From Nicotiana tabacum (lineage: Eukaryota > Streptophyta > Magnoliopsida > Solanales > Solanaceae): 64,000 nucleotides of DNA. A program made the position numbers and the translations under genes. The stretch lies in assembly GCF_000715075.1 (NCBI RefSeq), contig NC_134101.1, positions 28,884,822 to 28,948,821 of the forward strand, written 5' to 3'. The notes below the pieces were generated by a model. The model saw nothing but the letters and a program-made list of their open reading frames with translations. It had not been told where the DNA came from and did not search any database. Every line of letters starts with the position of its first letter. Within the stretch, counting starts at the first letter, position 1. This document shows, piece after piece, positions 10,568 through 22,978 of the stretch.

Positions 10568-11876
10568 TGGTCTACAATTTGATAGTAACGCTCCTCTATT
10601 TACCTTATGCTTCAGAAGGTAGAATTCAATAGAAGCAAATGTTTAAGAAACTATAATATCCAGATCAGCTGTTCAAGTTCGTGTAACCTGAAAAAATATA
10701 GGTCAGCTCTCAGCTTAATTGAGAAAGAAAAAACTAAAATGATTAGTTGTTCGGAAATGCAGGTCATGCAGCTAGACGTTTCCTATTTTTACAATTTTAA
10801 TGAGAAAAAAGCAATGGTAACACTCTAAGCAGTTTAAATCGAAAAGGATTCACATTTGACAGTGGAAAAGAAAGAATTGAAAAGGTGTTGCCAAGCATGG
10901 GGTGGGTTAGATATCAAAATCAGTTACTGTATAATTTCATCTAATGACTACACAATTCAACCCCAAAGTGATCATCTAAATACCTCGCCAATTTAAACAG
11001 TACCACGATCCATACTGGCTTTCAGTGGGGAAATAATATTTAACTCCCTTTATCACTTTCCTTCTACCCAACTTTACAAAATATTAATTCTGACTTAATC
11101 CAATGCTTTGCTCTATGAATAATCCTCTTTTAGCCCGTAAAATTCAAAGTCAAGTTAAAGAACATACACCAATATAACAATTAGAACCAAGCTTCTAAAG
11201 ATGTGCTTTCTCAATCAGATTATCCAACAAACTAATTATGATTGAACATAAAGAAAAGATAGATAATCTACCATACTAATCACCAAAAAAATTTCTCCTA
11301 CTCAACAGGAAGAGCAATCCATTTCTAGTTATCTACCAGAGAGGAAAATAAAACGAGGTGACGCAGCTCTAAAAATGGTTGACTTGGCCAAGAATATGCT
11401 TTAAATTACTACACACTCACATCTAATCTGAAAGCTTCATTCTATTCATTTATATTTTCACACATATTACCATGTTACTGATTTTCACAACCAAAATATT
11501 GCTGCACTAAAGCAGACACTCATTCTCTTTCCATGCTTTCCTCAATACCAATTGCTTAGATTTCTCTGTTAACCTGAATTCTATCAAGACTTCCCTTGAC
11601 TACAACAAAGCCTATGCTTATAATTCAAGGAACTACTAATTTGAACAGTTGCAATGTCTGAAATAGATTCTCTATATTTCCAATTTGTGATAGCAAACTT
11701 TTCAATCTTTGATACTCAACTAAAACACTTAACAAACCTAAAATTGCTCTTCACTGTAAAAAGAGAGCAGATCAAACCTAAAATTGCTTTTCACTGTAAA
11801 AAGAGTAGGCATCAAGCTCATTTGAATTACATAAATACACACATGCAAGTATGTGTGCGTGTACACATACATCCAT
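10568..11876. other. upstream region of the J-protein gene
   Basis: AT-rich, with no coding sequence recognised. Genes of this family often have an intron in the 5' leader. A leader exon could lie as far up as about 14240-14350, where the minus strand has a C/T-rich leader-like sequence ending in a GTAAGC donor-like site. This cannot be settled from the sequence alone. Confidence 0.4.
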
Positions 11877-12680
11877 TGTTGAGGTTTTAATTTTTAAGAT
11901 GAAATAGTCTTAAAATGAGGGTGAATGAGAAATGGAGAGAAAATGAAATTTTTGAGTAAAATTTTAAGTTTTCCCATATTGGAAGAGGAAGAGATTTTTG
12001 GTGGGTATATATATAATTGCTCTTCTTGTAGCTCTTAAAGAGTTAAGAAGAAAGCAAGCCTCGCGCCGTCGTCGTCGCTCGCTCGGCTCGGCTACGGCTT
12101 CGGCTTAATGTGCTTGCTCCACCATGGAGGGTGGACGATTGGTCTTCTTCAACACTGGCTGCTATATATATGTGCAGCAGCTGTTGAAGAAAGACACACA
12201 ACACACAAACTGAAATCCTGAAAACGCTCAACTTTGGCTATACATTGCACTCCTTCCTCTCAGCATTTCCATACGATTTTCTGAGTTTCTACTCCTTCGT
12301 TCTGCATTGTTTTAACTTCAAACAAAGCAACTATAAGTGTGATTTGCTACCGAACTTTGTGTTCGCTGAAACACTGGGGTTTGAAGTACCGCTACACCAG
12401 TGTGTGATTCGTTCTCCTGGGAGGAAATAATCCATTACCTTGGGTACTAGGAGGGGATTAAATTCCTTAAGGAAACACTGTGAATTCAGTGGGCTCGAAT
12501 TAATTACTGTTTCATTACGTTAACTTATATTTTGCAGAATTATTATTTACAAATACAGCAATATTGGCGGGACTAACAATCTTAAGGAATTTAATATTTA
12601 TTTCTGTATTTGTGTTATTCTTATTATTCTGCAAACTAAAACCTTTGTGGTTTTGTGTACTCCCCAGATATTATCTTGTA
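11877..12680 (+). mobile_element. probable solo LTR of a copia-type element (right border uncertain)
   Basis: The stretch begins TGTTGAGGTTTTAATTTT and has a strong TATA box (GGTATATATATAATTG, about 12004-12020). It then has a GC-rich leader with CGTCGTCGTCGCTCGCTCGG. Near the end are the words GAGGAAATAATCCATTACC, TTAAATTCCTTAAGGA, GAATTCAGTGGGCTCGAA and TATTGGCGGGACTAACAA, which I associate with Solanaceae copia LTRs. There is no internal region and no clear target duplication, so the right edge is approximate. It sits between the J-protein gene and its possible leader exon. Confidence 0.5.
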
Positions 12681-14796
12681 ATTTTTTGGATATAGTATCA
12701 TTTTACTGGCTATAGAGGAAAAAGGGAGTTGAAACCTGAGCCAAAGGGAAGTTTATGATTGAGGTCTTGCTATAAAATTAGAAAAGCAATTTACTTCTAT
12801 ACTCTCCGTCCCAAAACGAACGTCCAATTTGCTTCTTAGTTTTTTTTTCCATATTATGTGCTAACAACCGACTTCTACCACATACTACTATTATACTAAA
12901 CCAAAAGTTACTTGAATCCCACCTTTACCTCGCTTTAAAGAAGTTTTTCTCTTTACTACTTTTCAAAAAAAGTAATAAGTAGAAGCAACTCGTGCACCTC
13001 AAATATTCCTCCTTTAATGTTAAATGACCCACATCCTGGACTTCAAATTCAATTTAGAAGGGAAGTTAAACCAACAACAACTAAAATCTAAAATCCTAAA
13101 CTAGTTGGGGTCCATTATATGAATACTCTTGCATCCATTGTGCCCTATGTGAGTCCATTCCATCTTCCTACTCAATAAATTGCCCTTTACAACAAATTAT
13201 GGGTTCTCCTATGACTTTGGTGCATCGGCAAAGGTAGTACGGCGCAAGATGTCTGCTAGGTACAGTTCACTAGTAAAAAACTTGGTATTGCGTAAAAGGC
13301 AAGCCAAAAGACTTCTCAGTCATCAAAAGGAGATTTTTTTTATGGTTTTTCAAGAAGGTATTGTTTTATCTAAGTTTCTTCGAGTGCATTAGCTATCTCC
13401 ACCCCCACCCGGTGGTGGAGCTGGAAGGTTTACGTACAGATTCGGCCAATTCGTAGTTTCAGTCAAAACCCTCATTTGTATTAAGAAATCTACTAAATAC
13501 CTATAAATATTAAAATCAGACCTAGTTACTAACACCTAGAACCCATAAATTTCAAATTCTAGCTCCACCTCTGCCTCCGACCTAATCATAGAAGTTTTAA
13601 ACTAGAGGTTCTCTAAAATCTCTTATTTTTACTATAATAACATACAAATCTCCAACCAAACTGAAAAAACTCCTATAATGGACCGACAAAAAACTAAAAT
13701 CAACAACTAAAATGGAAGCATGGACAATTTTACTTGCATGTATTTCATACCCAGTAATCCAGCACTAATGGGAAAGAATCTCACTATTCATGTATCAACA
13801 AGATCACAACTTTCAAAGAAAATGATTAAACAGCCAAACAAAAAATCTCACCTTTCTCATATCACGGCAAACAAACAAAGTGGGTGTTTTCAGAGACTAA
13901 AGGAATTAGACAAAGACGCCATTTTTAGTGCTTCCCATTAACATGCAACGCTATAATTAACATTTTCACGCAGTGTACTTAAACCAAATACAATAAACAT
14001 TCTAAACAGAGTAAGTAAAAATAAGTCATTCTCGCCAAAAATACAACTAAAATAAAACTTAACTTGCACAAAAAACCATACTTTCACCCGGAAAATCAAA
14101 ATTTTATGCAAAAACACAAACCCCAAACTGGCGGATCAAAAAAAAAACACAAAGAAAAAAAAAGACAAAAAATCACTTTTATATGTAAACAAACAAGAAA
14201 TGGCTTTTAATCTTTTTCTTTTTTTTAAGAAAGAAGCATAGAGTGTATGAAGAAGCTTACACATTGGGTTTAACGTGGAGTTGATGAATTGTTTGACGAA
14301 AAGAGAATGCAAAATAGAGTAGTGGCAAAGGGACTGAAAATTTGTCTGGAAGATGAACAATGAACAGAACGGGATGAGGATAAAAAAGGTCCTTAGAGTT
14401 GGGCTTAATTACGGCATGTTTCTGTTGGTCTTTTTGTTGTTTTGCCTAAGTTCAGGGGCTAGGAAAGTTTTAGTCTTTTCCAATTATGCCCCTGACAAAG
14501 CAATTAATTTGAGTTTTTTCGTCAAGAATGGCATTGAGTATATAATTTTGCGTGATTGTAGAACATTTACTTTTAATATATACTATGAAACGTTTTGTAT
14601 AATTTAATTATACTTTTGAACCCCCAAATATTGATAAATTTTGATTTTAATCCTTGAGATATTTTACTAAGTATTTTATATATAAAATATGTTATATTTA
14701 GATTATTTTTAGAATAATATTATTTTTAAATATAAAAAATTAACAATACATTTTTAACTTAACACACGGATAATAGAATAGTTCAAAAGTTAATAA
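12681..14796. other. intergenic, MITE remnants
   Basis: No gene seen. At about 12800 a Stowaway-type left end (ACTCTCCGTCCCAAAACGAACGTCC) has no matching right end. About 13085-13200 (AACTAGTTGGGGTCCATTATATGAAT...) resembles another dispersed repeat. The remainder is AT-rich. Confidence 0.4.
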
Positions 14797-17700
14797 CTTG
14801 TATAATTTGTGAAACTTCACCAACAAAGGGATCAAAATTGTGCATTTCAAATAATTAAAGGTGGAATGTGAGTATATATACTTTTTTATTATTTTATCTT
14901 CTTTGATATTAATTAATATGAAATATACGTGCTGTGTGAGTGTATTATGCACATAAATTGCACGCACATAAAGATTAATATCGATAAATAATGGTGATGA
15001 TAATAATGGGGTTGGAGAAACTAAAAGTCGTGCTTGGATTCCAAAATTTTAATTGAATTACTTTTTCATATTGAATTGTATTCACATCGTTCAAACACAA
15101 CCTAGTTTTCTTTACTGTTAAATTAAGAATCATTATTCTTTTAGGAAAAAACAAGAGAAGTTTCTCAAATTTGTTATGGAAGAATAACACACTTGAAACA
15201 TTACTCATGGATAGTAATGCTTTCATAGAATTTCTCAATCGATCTTCGGACACCTAATCCGATACGGAAGCAATTGACATATAAGAGAATTGATGAAGGG
15301 AACAACTTCACATAAAATATTGTGAGAACCCCAATATCCCTCTGTAAGATGTCGTGACTCGTGATGACACTTAATCTCTAAGACTAAATAAGACTAACAA
15401 ACATGCGGAAGTGAATAAAAATAATAATCTAAAATCTCAAAACTCAACAATATATATATATATATATAAAAAGGGAAATCTCTACATCTCAAAGTGTATA
15501 CAATAGCCCAAAATCCGGCGTAATACAAGTCACAAGCTCTGTGACAATGCCAAATCATTCCTATACAACTGTGTCTAATAAGGAAGGAAAATATAAAAAG
15601 GGATAGAAAAGGACTCCGAGGTTGCGACGCGGGTTGGTGTACCTTGAAGTCTTCAAATGCAAACTCAGCTCACTAGTGTCGGGACTGATAAGATGTGCAT
15701 GGATCTGCACAAAAAAATATGTAAAAGCGTAGTATGATTACACTACAGCGACACCCAGTAAGTGCCAAGCCTAACCTTGGTAGAGTAGTGACGAGGTCAG
15801 GTCAAGACCCTATTGAAAATAATAGGAAACATGACGAAAGATATAGCAATACAATGATAATAATGGAAATGAAACAAATACGGAATTTATGAAAAGTTAA
15901 CTACACAGAATCAAGGCAAACAACACAACACGAAAGAAAACAAGGATTGACATGCTAAGAAAACACACAACCAAGACAAGTACAACAAATAGAAGAAGAT
16001 CATCGAGGGCCATTACCGAGGTACCGTCTCGTAGTCCCAAATCATAAAAGTAACTCACTGTCTTTTTTTATATCACCGCGGGGGCCTTTACATTTAGTTT
16101 ATTTTTTTTTCCGAAATAACATCTCACGTTTTAGCTCTACTAGCCACGCGTATCAAGCCCACCTTATCTCACAGCATGCGTTTCAACACTCAGACTACCA
16201 CCGCATGCGTATCAATATCACAATGTATCACAATTTGCACCTCAAGTGCCCAATATCACAACTTGCCAGGAAAGCCAAACAATAACAGAATTTCACAATA
16301 AGGAGCTCACGGCTCAACCACAATATACACAAAGTCTCAACAATAACAATCGGAGAGTAACTCAATAAAATAATATTTCATAACTTACACTTTGCCTCAA
16401 TAGGAATCACAACCTTTGCAACTCAATACCAAATTCAACAACAAGATATTCCAAGAATAGCAATTTCAAGTAAAGAATTCAGCAGTCAAATAATGAATAC
16501 GGAATAAAGGAAGTAAGTACTTTAACTAAATATGATAGACAATTTGCAAATAAGAGATAAGACAGTAGACATGTGAAATTAGACTAAATATGATGACTAT
16601 AATATGTTAAAATGACTCAATTAAAGCATGAAAGGAAGCTACATAGCTAAAAATTGGAATTTCAATATTTAGCCCGTGTACACACTCGTCACCTTACGTA
16701 CACGGCTTTCACATATCAAAATTATCACAACAATACCCAATCCTAAGGGGTAATTCCCCCACACAATGTTAGACAAGTCACTTACCTCAAACCACGCTAA
16801 ATCAATCAACTAGAAGGTCTTTTCCTCGATTTTCCAACTCCAAACGACTCGAATCTAGCCAAAACAATATCATACTATAAATATAACTATATGAAGCTAA
16901 TTCAACCAATAAAATTACGATCCTTGCAAAGAATTGAAAAATCGCCCCAAAAAGTCAACCCAGACCTGCATCTCGGAACCCGTCCAAAATTATAAAATTC
17001 GAACACCCATTCGATATCGAGTCCAACCCTACAAGAATTACTCAAATACGACCTCAATTCGTCTTTCAAAACTCAAAAATTTAGCCTAAGGAGTTTTTAC
17101 CATTTTCCCCTAATTTTCAACTCCAAAGCACTAATTAAATGAAAAAATTATCAATAGATTCATATGGATTAATCAAAAACGAGTTAGAATTCCTTACCCT
17201 AAAGATCTCTCTGAAAATCCCTGGAAATTTCGCCTCAAATCGATCTCTCTAAGTCCCAAAATAAATTATGAATCAAAACCCTCGAATTATCCCCTTTTCT
17301 GCCCAGTTAAATCTCACATGCGACCCAACTGCCGCATTTGCGACTCCGAACCTGCGCAATTTCTATCGCAGGTGCGGATTTCACTTAGCTCAGAAAACTC
17401 TATTTCTGCGGACAAAATATTGCACCTGCGAGTGCGCCCCTGCGAAGGATTCTCCGCTTCTGTGATGAACGACCAAGCAACTCCTCTTTCGCATTTGTGA
17501 CTAATTCTTCGTATCTGCGGACGCGCAGATACGGTCCACATCTCGCACACGCGATCCCAGCTGGGCTAAGCCATATTCGCACCTGCGACTAGATTCTCGC
17601 TTTTGCGAGTCCGCACATGCGGTTAATCCCTCCGCAAGTGCGACGATACCAGAACAACCCAGCTTCAGCAGTCTCAAAAATCCAAACTTGTTTCGAATTC

Positions 17701-18690
17701 AATCCGAATCACACATGGAGCCCCCGAGACCCCGTATGAATATACCAACTAGTTCAAAAATACCTAACAAACCTATTCGGGGCTAAAAATCACATCAAAC
17801 AATATAAATTCTACGAGTCACAACCCAAATTCAAGCCTATGAACTTTCAAATTCCGAAACCAATGTCAATTCATATCAAAACAATTCTGATTGACACCAT
17901 ATTTTGCACACAAGTCATAAATGCCATCTACAAGCATTAAGAATGACTTACTTATCTCATAATAAGTTTGTTGGTCCAAGTCCTCGCTGCTTGAGTAACA
18001 TAAGTAACCTAAAGATAGCTTTTCAAAAACCAAGACATGGTTCCATTTGCCACAACTTGGATCCAATTTTCCTCCTTTGACAAATTATCTTGATTATCCT
18101 CCTTTTGAACTAATGCTAGATTTTTTCTTTAAAGATCAACTTGAAGTAGAATTCACAATAAAATTATTTTTCCTTAATTATGAAGGTAGCATCGTATAAT
18201 TCTTATATGCCTGGAATTAATCTTTCTTTGAATCAATTAAGTGGTGAAATTCCTATTGAGCTTGAAAACATAGGTGCCATACAAGTTTTAAACATTTCGT
18301 ATAACAATCTCAGTAGAGCAATTCCAATTGTTTTTTTAATTTGCATGAAATTGGATGCTTAGATCTCTCCTATAATAATTTGAGTGACAGAATATGTGAC
18401 GAGAAACTTGAGCTTCATTCATTGATAAACTTCAATAAACAATAATTTATTAGGTGTTATTTTCATACCTAAAGGCCAGCTCAGTACATTTGATGAGATT
18501 ATCTACGATGACACTCCTTCTCTTTAAGGACCATAATTGTATATTAATTACAATAATATTTGATAGAAACATCTCTTCCAATCAAGTAGTGGAAATGAAG
18601 AAGGTGGGTTCGTAAATATGGAGATATCTACATAAACTTTTTTAGTGACTTATCCTATATCATAATTACTCTTTATTTAAGTTACTATGA
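14797..18690 (+). pseudogene. LRR receptor-like protein (RLP) pseudogene, copy A
   Basis: Translated fragments on the plus strand match the C-terminal half of a plant LRR-RLP. Before the LTR insertion (about 15150-15320) there are pieces like NTLETLLMDSNAF. After it (17920 on) come LRR pieces such as LNISYNNLSRAIP and CLDLSYNNLSDRI. Then follow IPKGQLSTFDEI and an NPSLCG-like cap (about 18470-18530), an acidic EEGGF stretch, and a degraded membrane segment to about 18690. Stops and frameshifts occur throughout, and a truncated LTR (15321-17927) sits inside. Known RLPs (Cf/EIX type) are plasma-membrane immune receptors without a kinase; this copy cannot encode one. It is a tandem paralogue of the copy starting at 18853. 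Confidence 0.8.
15321..17927 (-). mobile_element. truncated long LTR, Tekay/Del-like, inserted in RLP copy A
   Basis: It starts TGTGAGAACCCCAATATCCC, a diverged form of the TGTCACGACCCAATTTCC end seen on the other LTRs here. It carries the shared landmarks: GTAAGCCTAAC-like text, GCCAAGCCTAACCTTGGTAGAG, GAGGTACCGTCTCGTAGTCC, the GTGTACACACTCGTCACC block, and a TGCGG-rich array at 17310-17640. The far end (about 600 bp, ...CGGTCGTTACA) is missing. The right junction falls in AATGCCAT (17920-17927), shared between LTR and host. No internal retroelement sequence is left. The orientation is given by comparison with the minus-strand elements. Confidence 0.85.
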
Positions 18691-19763
18691 GTTAATGACT
18701 TAAAACCCCCTAAACTATCATGTTTTTGCTTGTTTCATACTTTAAACTATACCTTATTCCCGTTACCTCCATAAACTTTTAACTTTCGAGGTTAACACCT
18801 CCTCCCCCACTCGCTTGACATATGGTAAAGTGACGTTAATACTTCCTTGGAGACACTTGTATAATTTGTGAAATTTCACAAACAAAGGGATCAAAAGCAT
18901 GCATTTTAAATAATTAAAGGTGGAATGTGAGTGAAAGTGTATTTTTTATTATTTTATCTCCTTCGATTTTATTTTAATTAACATGAAATACAAGTGCAAT
19001 GTGTGTGCATTTTTTGCACATAAATTGCACGTGCATAGAGACTATAGTATTGATAAATGGTGATTATAATATTGGGGTTCGAGACATTCTAATATTCTAA
19101 TCGAATTACTTTTTAATTTTGAATTATATTCACGTTCTTCAGACACAACCTAACTTTCTTTACTTTTAAATTGAGAATCATTGATCTTTCGGGGAAAAAA
19201 TAGTGAAAGTTTCTCAATTTTTCTATGGAAGAATAACACACTTGAAACATTTCTCATTAGTAGTAATGCTTTCATAGGATTTTCAATCGGCCTTCGTACA
19301 CCCAACCTAATATGAAAGCAATTGACATGTCATATAATCGATTATGTGAGTAACTTCACACAAATATAAAATCAGTATTTTCAAACCTTAGATGTCTCGA
19401 GAGTCATATATCTTCCAGTATTTATAACAGGACAAATCTAGAAGTATTAAATTTATCAAACAATTAATTTTCAGGTGAACTACCGACATAACTTGTCATC
19501 TAATCGTCATTCGAAAATTTATATTTAAATGACAACAAATTGATGGGTGAATTACCAAAAAACCTTTCTTCTTTAAATTTGCATATACTCGATATTAACA
19601 ACAATGACTTTTCTGGCATGTTATCGAAGTGGAGTGATCATATTATAGGAATGTTAGTACTTGCCATGTCTCAGAGCCAACTTCAAGTTCATATTCACAT
19701 GGAATTGTACAACTTTGGTGTTTATCTCAGGTTCTTAGGCTTGTCAAAGAATCAATGCTTCGA

Positions 19764-22700
19764 TGTGATAGACCCTAATTTTCCTCCGTAGAATGTCGCG
19801 ATGGCATCTAGTCTCTACGACTAGGTAAGCCTAACAATAATGAAAACTGAACAGATATGAATTAACAAATTGCGGAAAATAACTGAACAATATATGTAAA
19901 CCTTCTGAAAATCGAGTCTCACACTACACACACCAAAACCGTCGGAACTGAGTCATAAGCTCTACATAGTATAATAAGAGTAACTACTACATCACCGTCT
20001 AGAAGTAAATACAACAGTAAATGAGGATAAAGGAAGGTGACTCCGAGGCCTACGGATGCCGAGCAGGCATACCTTGAAATCTCCGATAACTCAGCTAGCA
20101 AGGAAAATCATTATCTACCGGCATGAGTAGAAGTACCTGGATCTGTACAAAAAGTTGTGAAGAAGCATAGTATGCGTACACCACAACGGTACCCAGCAAG
20201 TATCAAGCCTAACCTCAGTAGAGTAGTGACGAGGCCAGGTCAAGACACCTACTAGGATATGAAATAGACAGTATAAAATAAAATACAGATATAAAATAGG
20301 AAGTAAGAAAATAACTAATATATAACAAGATGATAGCATGATCTAATACCGGAAAAATCAACAGTAGAAATAGCATGAAAGAAGCAACCGAAGTGATACA
20401 AAGATCATGTACGGACTACAACTACTAGAATGATAGCGAATGGAGCAACAAAAATATTACTTTCATGACACTTTGCAATATGAAATAACAACAAGAAACA
20501 CAATGAGGTACCGCCTCGTGTATAATGAAATCAAACCGAGGTACCGCCTCGTATTCACATTTCTCAATTTCAATCACAATCCTTCCTTATGCCGCCGCGT
20601 GAGCCTTACATTTGAAAATAGGTTTTGAAAACAGTTTTTCGAAATAGCTACGCACACTTTAGCCCACCTTATGACGTCGTGTGGCTTCAGTAGTTCCCCT
20701 ATAAGCAATCACGCACATAAATCCCACTTTATACCACCACATGTACATCAACCCAAGCCTTATATCGCCGCATGCGCATCACTATCATATCACAATAATA
20801 ACTCGCACCACAAGTGCCCACATATCACAACTTGCCAACAACAACAATATCAATATTTTTATAACAATAGCCCATGGCTCCAACACAACGTATACGAGAA
20901 TATAAACAACAATAATGGATGGAAAATTCTTAATAGGATAGAAGTTTCAACAATAACCAACATCGCCTCAACGTATTAACAACTTCCAAAACCTCAACAT
21001 TAAATAAATCAACAATGAGAAAATGACATGTAACCACGATATTAGATAAGACTAACTCACAATAAAAGAAATAATCTTCAACAACGAGTATCAAATAACG
21101 GAAGTCAACAAATAAAGGGGCGACATGAATAATTAATTCAACAATTCTAATTAACAATGAAGAGATAACATGTGACAATAAAAGGGGACAACAAGTTCAA
21201 CTAAAGCATGTGAACAATTTAGCAAGTAGGATATAGAATAATTACTAAACAAGTCAACTAAGGCATTTAAGTATAGTCTAACACAATTAAAGATGATATA
21301 ACTATGAGAATCTAGAACATAATATGGCATTTCAATTAAAGCATGAAAATAGTCTAAGTAGTCTAAACCGGTCAAATACTACGTACAACTCGTGTACTTA
21401 CTTGTCACCTTACGTACACGGATTTTACTTAGCATAATTAAATCAAACAATACCAATCCTAAGGGGTAGTTTCCCCACACGAAATTAGGCAAGATACTTA
21501 ACCTCAATTAGGCCAATTCAACACTCGAAAATAACTTTTCCCTTAAAATCTGCCTCCACACTGCCCAAATCTAACCGAAATCGACTCAAAAATATCAAAC
21601 AATACTAGGGAATTCAATTGCAATAGATAAAGTTAAGATTTTTATACTTTTCCCAAAAAGTCAACAAAAGTCAATCTGGGGCTTGTCCGGTTAAAACCCG
21701 GGTCCAATGGTAGATTCCCTCTACCCATGACCCCACGAGTTCATATATGTGATTAGTTTCAAAGTCCGAGTCCAAATCGACTCTCAAAACTCAATTTTCT
21801 TATTTTTCAAAAACTAGACAAGTTTCATAAATTTCAACTTTGATTCACATGATTTTGATGTTAAAATCTAAGATATGTTGATGAAATATGATTAGAAGTG
21901 GATTAGAATCACTTACCCAAGGTTTGTAGGTGAAAATCCCCTCTCCAAATTGCCTCATACCGAATCTAGGGTTCAAAAATGAGAGAATGAACTCAAAAAT
22001 TTCGTCCCTTAGCTATTTGATCAGTCGCAGATGTCGCAAATGCGACCTGGGGTTCGCAATTGCGAACCCCGCAAATGCGAAGACCCTCATATCTCTGCTA
22101 TCATCGCAATTGCAAACCATGGACCTTCGCAATTGCGACCAAAGCGATCGCAAATGCGAACTAGCTCATTCACAGCACACTTCGCAAACGCGAACACTAG
22201 GTTCGCAAATGTGAACCCAACAGGCTTGGCCAAACTTCGCAAATACGAACTTAGACCTCGCAATTGCGAGATTTGAGGCCTGTGTAGAAACGAGCAACTT
22301 AAAAATTCCAACAACACTCCGCTAATCTTTCGAAACTCACCCCATCCCTCGGGGCTCCAAACCAAATATTCACACAAGTCTAAATACATCATACAAACTC
22401 GCTCGCTCGATCAAAACACAAAAATAACATCTAAAACACATTATTTTCAAAGAGAATTTTGAGAACTTCTAAAATTATAACTACGCGTCCGATTCTTATC
22501 AATTCAACTCTGGATGACGCCAAATTTTGCAGACAAGTTCTAAATGCCATAACGGACCTATTCCAAATCCCAAAATCAAATTTCGAGCTCAATGGCTAAA
22601 AGTCAACCTATGGTCAAACTTTGTAACTTAAAATTGCCAAATTTCGGCAAATCAACACAAATCAACCTACGGACTTCCAAAATCAATTCTGGACATACTC

Positions 22701-22948
22701 CCAAGTCCAAAATCACGATACGAAGCTATTGGAGTCATAAAAACACAGTTCCAGTGTCATTTTCATAAAGTCAAAGTTTGGTCAATATTTTCAAATTTAA
22801 ACTTCTAAGTCTAGAATCAAGGGTCCAAATCAACCCGAAAGCCTCCCGGAACGAAACTAATCAACCCCGCAAGTCATAAAGAAATAAACACACGAATGTG
22901 AAGCAATAAAAGGGGTAATTACACAAGACGACCGATCACGTCATTACA
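19764..22948 (-). repeat. E1 left LTR (3' LTR), 3185 bp
   Basis: It runs from TGTGATAGACCC to CGTCATTACA and has TG...CA termini. It includes two GAGGTACCGCCTCGT hairpins (about 20503 and 20538) and an array of TCGCAAATGCGA/TCGCAATTGCGA palindromes at 22020-22275. Its partner lies at 40946-44332. Confidence 0.9.
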
Positions 22949-22966
22949 TTCTCTCCCTCTTTAAAC
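22949..22966 (-). other. E1 polypurine tract
   Basis: On the minus strand an A/G-rich run (AAAGAGGGAGAGAA) directly precedes the LTR start TGTAATGACG, the expected place of the plus-strand primer of an LTR element. Confidence 0.75.
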
Positions 22967-22978
22967 AAACGTTCATCC

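Noticed and set aside
12043..12231. Minus-strand frame with a hydrophobic start
   Set aside because: It lies in a probable LTR leader with CGTCGTCG repeats and is not supported as a gene.
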